Shown here in pieces: positions 1 to 6,381 of a DNA stretch of 9,037 nucleotides. Origin of the DNA: UPXZ01 sp964634605 (GTDB lineage Bacteria; Bacteroidota; Bacteroidia; Bacteroidales; Paludibacteraceae); NCBI GenBank assembly GCA_964634605.1, contig CAZWLJ010000068.1, positions 1 through 9,037 on the forward strand. Reading direction: 5' to 3'. The notes below the pieces were generated by a model. The model was not told the DNA's origin. It saw only the letters and a program-made list of their open reading frames with translations, and searched no databases. The first letter of the stretch is position 1. Each line of letters begins with the position of its first letter. The position numbers and the translations under genes are program-made.

Positions 1-1
1 G

Positions 2-196
2 AGGCGGAAAAAGGAGAAATTACTTTCTTTCCGGCTAGTATTAATTGCGGATTTAGTATTCTTGGATGTGCGAAGATATGTTATTTATCATGAAAAACAA
101 CTCCGGAAGAGTATTTTATTTTTCCTGAAAGTATTTATATATCGGGAATTAAAAGAAGTAAACAATAAGAAACCATTTATAGAATTTTATAAGTAA
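2..196 (+). CDS. Possible C-terminal end of an unidentified protein cut by the left edge
   Basis: A plus-strand frame is open from base 2 to a TAA at 194-196, giving 64 codons with no start in view, so any gene would begin outside the window. The peptide is rich in K, R, L, I and F. It has a hydrophobic patch (RLVLIADLVFLDV), then basic-aromatic segments, and ends in KPFIEFYK. In DNA this AT-rich a stop-free run of 64 codons is unlikely, though not excluded, by chance. No family was recognised; a membrane-associated or glycosyltransferase-like tail is only a guess. It would converge on the patatin gene, with about 127 bp between the two stop codons. The base composition is clearly more AT-rich than the other genes here, which could mean a differently derived neighbour or simply non-coding DNA. 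Confidence 0.35.
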   Translation, partial: RRKKEKLLSFRLVLIADLVFLDVRRYVIYHEKQLRKSILFFLKVFIYRELKEVNNKKPFIEFYK

Positions 197-323
197 AAAA
201 TCATTCATTTGTATTGCGGTAAGGCGAACTACAGCATTCTCTGTCTAAATCTACTTTTATAACTGATTGTATTGATTGTGAGGTGATTGCTTGCCGGAGT
301 TGTAAGTCAGCGTAAATCCGTGA
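197..323. other. AT-rich convergent spacer, no gene seen
   Basis: This lies between the possible plus-strand end at 196 and the stop of the minus-strand patatin gene. I found no convincing hairpin followed by a T-run on either strand. The best stem is about 5 bp (CTTGC with GTAAG near 290-310) and includes a G-T pair. TGATTG occurs three times between 264 and 289, which looks like simple low-complexity sequence. Confidence 0.5.
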
Positions 324-2519
324 TTAAAAATAGTAACCGACACTTGCGAACGGGTAGAACTTCTTCGTAAGGTCCGAATAGTTCATTCTTAAGATAACCG
401 GTCCTACCAGCGTATTGTAGGTGTATCCTATTGTACCGCCGAAAAAGGATTTGCCTTTTAGTATTTCCATCGGATTATCGTTGTGCATCGTGTAGTTGAG
501 CACCAGCTGAACTGCGTGATTTTTCCTGAAGTTGTATTTGAAGTTGATCTGTGTTTTCACAACCGTTTTCGTGAAAATTTCCATTCCCGGTAATCCTTCG
601 AGTGCAATTTGCTGATTGACATAGTGATTGCTCCATTGACCTCCAACCATATTGGAATAAATGAACGGAACGGTATCGCTCATGATGATTCGTCCTGCAA
701 TGTTGGGGGTTAATGTCATTTTTTCATTCAGTTTTACAGGTTTGATCAGCGTGAAGTTCAAATCCTGCATCGGTTTCTTATTTTCCAGTTTGAAGAAGTT
801 GCTGGTTGTAACTGTATAGCTGAAATCAAAATAGGTCCCTTTAGTAGGGTAGTAGCTGCTGTTCAGGTTGTCGTAGGTACCGCTCAGTGAATAGTTTATA
901 TAGGGTTTTGATTCCAGGTACAAAGCAGGCTGTCTGGCATTCCGGAGTACATACTGGTAATGGAAATAATCGAAATTGGCACCAAGCTGCAACTTGATGT
1001 TATAAAAATAAAATTCGCTGAAATTAAGTTTCAGGCTATGTTGGTAAAAACCGATATTATACGCCAGATTTCCCGCATCGTATATATTAATGTCGTTCTT
1101 CGAAGTCTTGAAGCGTACACTCCCGCGGTGTAGTAAATTCCGGTCAAGTGAATAATCAACTATCAGATACGGATTCCGGTTGAGACGTGCAGTAACTCCG
1201 AATGTCGAATTGAGTGAGGTGTTCAGGCGGATACTGGTGTTGAGTAAAATAGATGCCAGATCGCCGGTGTCAAAACGTGCGCCGATGTTCAGATTCCGAA
1301 TATTTTTCTTTTCAATCTCGAATATCAGATCATAGGGTGGCAGGGTATTTTCGAGCCGGTAATGAACTTTCGAAAACATATCGGTACCATAAAGTCGCGC
1401 GATGCTGTTTTGAAGGTCTGTGCGTGATATTTTCTGTTGAATCCGTATCCGGTTTAATACCAGTTGCTGGTCTTCGGGCGATAAACCCTCGATATGAACA
1501 CTCCGGATCCAAAGGGTATCCATACCTATGTATGGATTATGAATGCGCGGGCTGAGGTCACGGTCCGAAATGCCCAATTGTTTTTTCAGTTTGGTGAGTT
1601 CATCCCATTTTGCACGTGTGGTGGCTTCGCCGATGTGAATGATGCTGTCAATCTCGTCCATCCGGAAACTTGAAATGCTGTAATTATCCAGATTTATCCG
1701 GATAGGAAGGTCGGTATTGCGCAGGTTTTCATCAAACTTTTCTTTTCCCAGAAAATTTTCGAAGTTGTGAGTCAGCTCCAGTATCGAACCCATGTCTTTT
1801 TCAACCTTTTTCTCATTCTTTTCAAAGCTGATGCCGATTACGATGTCGGCTCCCATTTCTCTGACCACATCCACGGGGTAATTGTTCAGAATACCGCCAT
1901 CTACGAGCAGCATACTGTCCTGATTCACAGGACTGAAAAAACCCGGTATGGCCATGCTGGAGCGCAAGGCGTTGGGGAGCGATCCCCGGCTGAGTACCAC
2001 TTCCTTGCCGGATTTCATATCGGCTGCCACGCAACTGAACGGGATGGGAAGTTCCCTGAAATTGAGTTCTTCGTGATAACCGGTGGTTATGTCGAGCAGG
2101 AGGTTCAGTATATTCTGCCCGCTCACAATGCCTGAAGGCAGTTTAATGCCTTGCTTTTCGTAGTTGATGGAGGCAATATAGGTTTGCGCTTTTTCTCTTT
2201 CTGTTCCCGAAAGGTTGTACCGGTAAACATCGTCTGTAAGCAGGTGCATCCAGTCCTGACGATGGACGAGCGAATCGAGCGAATGTGAGTCATAGCCGAT
2301 GCTGTACAAACCTCCCACAATAGCTCCCATGCTGGTTCCTGCAATATAATCCACAGGTATTCCGGCTTCTTCAAGTACCCTGAGAGCACCCACGTGAGCA
2401 AATCCCTTGGCACCACCACCCATCAGAACCACACCCACTTTCTTGCGCTGGGCCGAAGCGGGCAACGACAGGAAAATCGTGCAAAGCAGCAAAATCAGAT
2501 ATTTGGATATAGTTTTCAT
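324..2519 (-). CDS. Patatin-like phospholipase with POTRA and outer-membrane beta-barrel (PlpD-type)
   Basis: This 731-aa protein has the type Vd (PlpD-like) autotransporter layout. Residues 1-23 are a signal peptide (KTISKYLILLLCTIFLSLP core, cleavage at ASA|Q). A patatin lipase domain spans about 27-320: oxyanion loop GGGAKG at 34-39, nucleophile elbow GTSMG with S63, and catalytic Asp in DGG at D207, so the Ser-Asp dyad is intact. A POTRA-like domain follows at about 337-405. The rest, about 406-731, alternates like an Omp85/BamA-type barrel and ends SVGYYF, a C-terminal aromatic typical of BAM-assembled proteins. In the family, the lipase hydrolyses phospholipid or lysophospholipid acyl esters and is exposed or secreted through the barrel. 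The start is the ATG at 2517-2519, because the signal peptide begins there. A GTG at 2607-2609 would add 30 mostly polar residues ahead of the signal peptide and is rejected. Whether the passenger is released cannot be told. Confidence 0.93.
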   Translation of the reverse strand: MKTISKYLILLLCTIFLSLPASAQRKKVGVVLMGGGAKGFAHVGALRVLEEAGIPVDYIAGTSMGAIVGGLYSIGYDSHSLDSLVHRQDWMHLLTDDVYRYNLSGTEREKAQTYIASINYEKQGIKLPSGIVSGQNILNLLLDITTGYHEELNFRELPIPFSCVAADMKSGKEVVLSRGSLPNALRSSMAIPGFFSPVNQDSMLLVDGGILNNYPVDVVREMGADIVIGISFEKNEKKVEKDMGSILELTHNFENFLGKEKFDENLRNTDLPIRINLDNYSISSFRMDEIDSIIHIGEATTRAKWDELTKLKKQLGISDRDLSPRIHNPYIGMDTLWIRSVHIEGLSPEDQQLVLNRIRIQQKISRTDLQNSIARLYGTDMFSKVHYRLENTLPPYDLIFEIEKKNIRNLNIGARFDTGDLASILLNTSIRLNTSLNSTFGVTARLNRNPYLIVDYSLDRNLLHRGSVRFKTSKNDINIYDAGNLAYNIGFYQHSLKLNFSEFYFYNIKLQLGANFDYFHYQYVLRNARQPALYLESKPYINYSLSGTYDNLNSSYYPTKGTYFDFSYTVTTSNFFKLENKKPMQDLNFTLIKPVKLNEKMTLTPNIAGRIIMSDTVPFIYSNMVGGQWSNHYVNQQIALEGLPGMEIFTKTVVKTQINFKYNFRKNHAVQLVLNYTMHNDNPMEILKGKSFFGGTIGYTYNTLVGPVILRMNYSDLTKKFYPFASVGYYF

Positions 2520-2631
2520 CAGGTTGTTGTATTTAATAACTTCATCGGTTCGAAAAAGTTCAGTCCGTATCTGTAATTCTCCATTTTTCCTTCCATTCAC
2601 ACTGCTCACTCATGAAGGATAAAAATCGATG

Positions 2632-2645
2632 CGGAAAAGTTTCCG
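2632..2645. repeat. Inverted repeat CGGAAA-AG-TTTCCG
   Basis: Six-base perfect arms are separated by two bases, in the presumed 5' leader of the patatin gene about 110 bp before its ATG. The 2-base spacer is too tight for a stable RNA loop, so a DNA-binding site is more natural than a hairpin. No regulator is assigned. Confidence 0.25.
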
Positions 2646-2711
2646 GTCCTAGTTTCGTTTCGAAGGTTGTAATGAATGAATCTTAAAATTCAGGCAAATG
2701 CCAAACAACAC

Positions 2712-2722
2712 CGTCTGAGACG
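2712..2722. promoter_or_regulatory. Short perfect palindrome CGTCT-G-AGACG at the predicted transcription start
   Basis: Five-base arms (2712-2716 and 2718-2722) flank one central base. The palindrome begins 1 bp downstream of the candidate -7 element on the minus strand, where transcription would start. That position would suit an operator, but a palindrome this short can occur by chance. Confidence 0.2.
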
Positions 2723-2723
2723 A

Positions 2724-2731
2724 CAAAATTA
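2724..2731 (-). promoter_or_regulatory. Candidate Bacteroidota -7 promoter element for the patatin gene
   Basis: On the minus strand this reads TAATTTTG, an exact match to the Bacteroidota primary sigma -7 consensus TAnnTTTG. It points toward the patatin start and implies a 5' leader of about 200 nt. No TTTG/TTG -33 box sits at the expected spacing of about 19-20 nt. The nearest TTTG is at 2766-2769, 34 nt upstream, so the call is weak. Confidence 0.3.
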
Positions 2732-2884
2732 AACATTTTATCCCGATTGATTGTGATTATTAACACAAATTCAGATGAATCCGCTCCGGATTGCGGGTGA
2801 AAATGAGGGGGAACGTAACCACACAGGTATGATTCGCCGTGTTTTTGTTTTGTAAAGGCATACGGGGAAAGATCCTGTTTGCCA

Positions 2885-4489
2885 CTAAGGCTTACTCAGT
2901 TTGATTATTCTGTCAGCAGCCAGCTTGCCCGTGAGTATCGACATCGGCACACCCGCAGGATTGTAAACCCATTGCCCGGCCTGAAAAATGTTGGGAATGG
3001 GTGTTAAAACCGAATCAGCCGATTTCTCGATTTTATGAACTGAAGGCTGTTGTGTTTCAAAAGACCAGCCAACCACGGCTCCATCGGTGCTGGAAATCCT
3101 GTTTTTAATGCTTACTGGCGTAAACGAAAATTGCCTGAACACGTTTTCTTTCAGTTTTGGGTAAACCGTTCCGGTAAGGATTTCGATAATACACTCCTCT
3201 GTTTTTTTACGAAATTCATCATACCATCCCCGTTCCCGGAGTTTGCTGAAAAGCTCGTATTCCACCAGAAAACTCACAATGACACCGGTTTTACCTTCCG
3301 GGACAAGGTCGGGATCTTTCAGCCCGGGAATGGATATTTCAAACGTATTTTGTTGCAAAAACCGGTTCAGCCATGAGAAAACGGTTGATTTGCCGGTATT
3401 ATGCCAGTTATCCATCATTGCTTTCAGTTCGCTCCGGCTAATATTTCCCAAACCGTTTTTTGACGGGGTATAAAAAAAGTGCCCGTTTGCAATCCGGTCG
3501 AAATAGGAGAGAGGCAGGTCAACTTCCAGGTAAAGCGAAAAAATGGATTCGCTCCCTTTGCCCTGCTGAATCTTTTGAGCAGTGTATTCAAATTTTTCTA
3601 TTGTTTTGTTATCCAAACCTACAGGATTGGTAATATTGTACAGCGTTTTGGAATCGGCTGCCCAGATCAGATTTTCATAACTGAAGCTACGATTTTTGTC
3701 GTCAGAAATCGTATTCTTACCTGCATGAATTTCACTGACAGTGCTTTCAGGCAGCAGTTCACCTCCATATTCCCTGATTTTTTCAACCAGTGCAGCGGCA
3801 ATTTTGCCCACACCTCCTTTCGGATAAAAATAATCGAGGTATAACGAGAAATAGCTCAGTGCAAAGAAAGTCGGTGTTCCCTTGAAGAAATGCTGGGTAA
3901 TGATATCTGTCAGTGAAGCATTTTTAATAATTTTTGCCAGGTAACTTTCATAAGGGCGATTCAGGCGGTTGATTTTTCCCACTGTGAAGATAAACCTTGG
4001 CAACCAGGGCAGCAGTGTGTTGAAAATATACTCCTTATCCCTTTTCAAATCCTTGAATGAAGGATTCTCTATACCATATAACACATCGAGCATTTTCATT
4101 ATTTTGCGCATGGTACGGATGTACCTGTTCACATCCTCAGCGCTGTCGGGGTACAAAATGATCAGAAAATTTCTGTAATCCTCTATCGATTTTTTATCTT
4201 CGATATGCAAAATACGGTCTTCAACACCTATCGAAACCTTGCTCCTTACATATTCAAGTTCAATACCCAGGTCCTTAATCATCGGAAGAATAATACCGGC
4301 ATTTTCAAGGGCACGCACTCCTGCTTCAAAATGAAAGCCATCGCTTGCGAATGAATTGACCAGCCCGCCAAATTCAGAATTTTTCTCAATGAGCAGAATT
4401 TTCTTCCCAGCCCGTGCAAGATAGGCAGCAGATGTAAGCCCGGCAATGCCACCTCCGACTATTATAGCGTTGTATTTAGAAGTTTCCAT
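2885..4489 (-). CDS. NAD(P)/FAD-dependent oxidoreductase, phytoene desaturase/retinol saturase-like
   Basis: This 534-aa flavoprotein belongs to the CrtI/CrtISO/RetSat superfamily, whose members desaturate, isomerise or saturate polyene and isoprenoid chains. The N-terminal Rossmann FAD site is clear: IIVGGGIAGLTSAAYLA with GGGIAG at residues 12-17, the ribose-binding acidic residue E35 in LLIEK, and the GG pair at 41-42. The FAD-closing C-terminal motif is at about 498-530 (PNIFQAGQWVYNPAGVPMS and following). There is no signal peptide and no convincing transmembrane helix, so it is probably cytosolic or peripherally membrane-associated. It is the third gene of the redox cluster. Its ATG lies 3 bp after the TAA of the preceding paralogue, which implies translational coupling. 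The substrate and the direction (oxidation or reduction) are unknown. Without other carotenoid genes nearby, a crt name would be unjustified. Confidence 0.9.
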   Translation of the reverse strand: METSKYNAIIVGGGIAGLTSAAYLARAGKKILLIEKNSEFGGLVNSFASDGFHFEAGVRALENAGIILPMIKDLGIELEYVRSKVSIGVEDRILHIEDKKSIEDYRNFLIILYPDSAEDVNRYIRTMRKIMKMLDVLYGIENPSFKDLKRDKEYIFNTLLPWLPRFIFTVGKINRLNRPYESYLAKIIKNASLTDIITQHFFKGTPTFFALSYFSLYLDYFYPKGGVGKIAAALVEKIREYGGELLPESTVSEIHAGKNTISDDKNRSFSYENLIWAADSKTLYNITNPVGLDNKTIEKFEYTAQKIQQGKGSESIFSLYLEVDLPLSYFDRIANGHFFYTPSKNGLGNISRSELKAMMDNWHNTGKSTVFSWLNRFLQQNTFEISIPGLKDPDLVPEGKTGVIVSFLVEYELFSKLRERGWYDEFRKKTEECIIEILTGTVYPKLKENVFRQFSFTPVSIKNRISSTDGAVVGWSFETQQPSVHKIEKSADSVLTPIPNIFQAGQWVYNPAGVPMSILTGKLAADRIIKLSKP

Positions 4490-4492
4490 GAC

Positions 4493-6349
4493 TTAAACCG
4501 AATGCTGCGGATTGGTGTCGTTGATGAAGGCGACCACATCTCTTATTTTTACGGCATTGCCGTTTTCAATGGCGCAAATGCATCGGGATTCGGAGGTTTC
4601 CAGATCGATTGTACTGTTTGAAGTCTCAGCCCAGCGTTTCCCGGCTCCGGTGAGGTTTCCCACCGAAACTCGCCGCATAATGCCCCTGATATCTACATTA
4701 CTGCCGTTGGAACAGCCTGGATGTTCACAAAAACGGCAGCGCATGGCTTCGAGCATGATTGTCCGTTGCTTTTCATCGTACCCGGCATACAGATGCTCAT
4801 GGATAAATGGTTTTTCGACCAGCCGGACACAGTTTTTCATGCCTTTGGAGTATACAAAACGTTCTTTTTTCAGTTTCTTAAGCAATACGTTGGCTGCCGT
4901 GATACCCGATGTGGTAACCGTGGGAGTTCCTGTGCCCATTACCGTTGATTCACCGCAACAAAAGAGGTTGTCCCAGTCGGTACTGGTGTGCTGTCTTTTA
5001 AACATATGCTGTCCAAGCATCTGCTTGGGACCTGCCACAGCGCCTCCGTTTTTCATGTTGTATCTTTCGATGGTTAAGGGTGTGGCAACTTCAGCAAATC
5101 TCACTGCCTTGCCGATACCCGCGAAGCGCCGTTCAAGAACGGCAATCAGCCTTTCCTGTTCACTTTTTTTCATTTTCAGATAGGTTTTCCTGTCCAGGTT
5201 GTCCCACCGTTCGAAAGTCGGACCAATGGCCACTATCGTGTGTTCATCGCTGGCACACAGAGTCCGGTCGTCGATGCTCAGTATGTAGGCAGTTACTTCA
5301 CTTTCGTCAATCCTGTCCGGATTTCCTACCAGCATTTCTATCGGAGCCGTATCTGCAGGAATGGCTTCGCGGTCGACCACGGCATATAAAACCACACTCG
5401 GATAGGTCGGAACCTGGTTTTGAGCCCAGGTTCTTTTCCTGGTTGTAGTAAATGCCGGATCGATCAGTTTGCCGTACAGATTCCATACTGTGCCCGAATA
5501 GATGATATCCGGCGCAAAGAGTTCGCTTCCGTCAGCGAGTTTCACTCCGGCAGGTTTACCATTTTTAAAAATCAGGGAGACAACTTCTTTCTCAAGCAGC
5601 ATATCGCCACCATTCTCCTCGATAACTTTTTCCAGCTTTCCGGGCAGAAATAGCGTGGAACCGGCCGGATAATAACTGCCGCCAACGTGATTGTTGACAA
5701 ACATAACTGCCGCCAGTACAGCAGGTGACTCTTCGACTGTGGTGTAGCAATACGTTGATGTCAGTTTATCGAAAAATTTGAATATCTCCGGATCGGTAAA
5801 ATACTTTTCCAGTAAGCTTTTGGCACTTTTGTTCAGATAGCTCAGAAACCGGATGTAGGATAACGGGTGTTTTAGCATGCTTTTCAAAGCTACTCTGGGA
5901 TCGGTTTCGTCGGCTGAATTGTAACTCGGGACCTCAATCATCACATGCCGGTACATTGTCAGCATATCATGGTAAAACCTGCTGATATTGTCTTTTTCAC
6001 CCGGGAAAACACCTGAAAGTTCTTCGACAAAACGGTCGATATCTTCGTAAAATCGGATTCTTCTTCCTTTGAAAACCACACAATAAAGCAAATCATGACG
6101 AATTACGTCAATGGGTTCTTCCAGACAATTAAACACAAACCGGTGAGCATTGAAACCCTCCTCGCCAAATCCGTAGAGCATGGCCGAACCCTGGTCAAAT
6201 GTGACATGCCTGCGTTTGAAAATACCGCATGAGCCTCCTGGCTGATAACTTTTATCAATGACAGCCACTTTAAGCCCGCGCTTTGCCAGCAAACTTGCAG
6301 CTGTCAGTCCTGACAGGCCTCCTCCGATAACTATAACATCGTAATCCAT
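4493..6349 (-). CDS. CrtI/CrtISO-type FAD oxidoreductase with C-terminal GltD-like cysteine domain
   Basis: This 618-aa protein has two parts. Residues 1 to about 492 are a phytoene desaturase/carotenoid isomerase-like flavoprotein: dinucleotide motif VIGGGLSG (GGGLSG 9-14), D32 in AVIDK, GGSCG at 38-42, a CrtISO-like FDQGSAMLYGFG at 51-62, and the C-terminal FAD motif NLFCCGESTVMGTGTP at 461-476. Residues about 528-592 resemble the N-terminal Fe-S domain of GltD/dihydropyrimidine dehydrogenase-type proteins (EAMRCRFCEHPGC, then DIRGIMRR and NLTGAGKRW). They carry C538-x2-C541-x4-C546, but the expected fourth ligand, usually in a CP pair, is Ser550-Asn551. A CIC pair at 590-592 might supply ligands. 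It lies 32 bp after the flavodoxin-like gene and 3 bp before the paralogous oxidoreductase. Inferred role: receive electrons through the cysteine domain and pass them to FAD for polyene reduction or isomerisation. Confidence 0.92.
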   Translation of the reverse strand: MDYDVIVIGGGLSGLTAASLLAKRGLKVAVIDKSYQPGGSCGIFKRRHVTFDQGSAMLYGFGEEGFNAHRFVFNCLEEPIDVIRHDLLYCVVFKGRRIRFYEDIDRFVEELSGVFPGEKDNISRFYHDMLTMYRHVMIEVPSYNSADETDPRVALKSMLKHPLSYIRFLSYLNKSAKSLLEKYFTDPEIFKFFDKLTSTYCYTTVEESPAVLAAVMFVNNHVGGSYYPAGSTLFLPGKLEKVIEENGGDMLLEKEVVSLIFKNGKPAGVKLADGSELFAPDIIYSGTVWNLYGKLIDPAFTTTRKRTWAQNQVPTYPSVVLYAVVDREAIPADTAPIEMLVGNPDRIDESEVTAYILSIDDRTLCASDEHTIVAIGPTFERWDNLDRKTYLKMKKSEQERLIAVLERRFAGIGKAVRFAEVATPLTIERYNMKNGGAVAGPKQMLGQHMFKRQHTSTDWDNLFCCGESTVMGTGTPTVTTSGITAANVLLKKLKKERFVYSKGMKNCVRLVEKPFIHEHLYAGYDEKQRTIMLEAMRCRFCEHPGCSNGSNVDIRGIMRRVSVGNLTGAGKRWAETSNSTIDLETSESRCICAIENGNAVKIRDVVAFINDTNPQHSV

Positions 6350-6381
6350 ATATTAATTTTCAAATTTTCAGGAAAAAATAA

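Larger units (their letters stand above)
2520..2884. other. 365-bp intergenic region upstream of the patatin gene
   Basis: No gene was seen on either strand. The region separates the stop of the last redox-cluster gene (TAG at 2885-2887) from the patatin start. It contains a candidate -7 element with an overlapping palindrome (2712-2731), a second inverted repeat (2632-2645) and a 6-bp perfect hairpin, AATCCG-CTC-CGGATT, at 2778-2792 on the plus strand. The hairpin has no adjacent T-run in either direction, so it is not a standard intrinsic terminator. The size and contents suggest that the patatin gene has its own promoter. Confidence 0.5.

Noticed and set aside
264..289. Three TGATTG repeats near the left edge
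   Set aside because: They are short and irregularly spaced in AT-rich sequence, and fit chance low complexity better than an iteron or array.
2520..2609. 30-residue N-terminal extension of the patatin protein from a GTG start
   Set aside because: It would put a polar stretch in front of a clear signal peptide that begins at the ATG at 2517-2519.
2778..2792. Hairpin AATCCG-CTC-CGGATT as a terminator of the redox operon
   Set aside because: It has only six pairs and no T-run after it in either direction.
4512..5183. 223-codon plus-strand open frame antisense to the CrtISO-like gene
   Set aside because: It mirrors a well-supported conserved flavoprotein on the other strand, has Cys/Ser/Arg-rich composition and no recognisable motifs, so it is a shadow frame.
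2885..6349. Naming the two FAD enzymes crtI, crtN or crtISO and calling a carotenoid cluster
   Set aside because: The superfamily is broad. No phytoene synthase, cyclase, hydroxylase or flexirubin gene is in view, and the flavodoxin/Fe-S neighbours are atypical for carotenoid synthesis.
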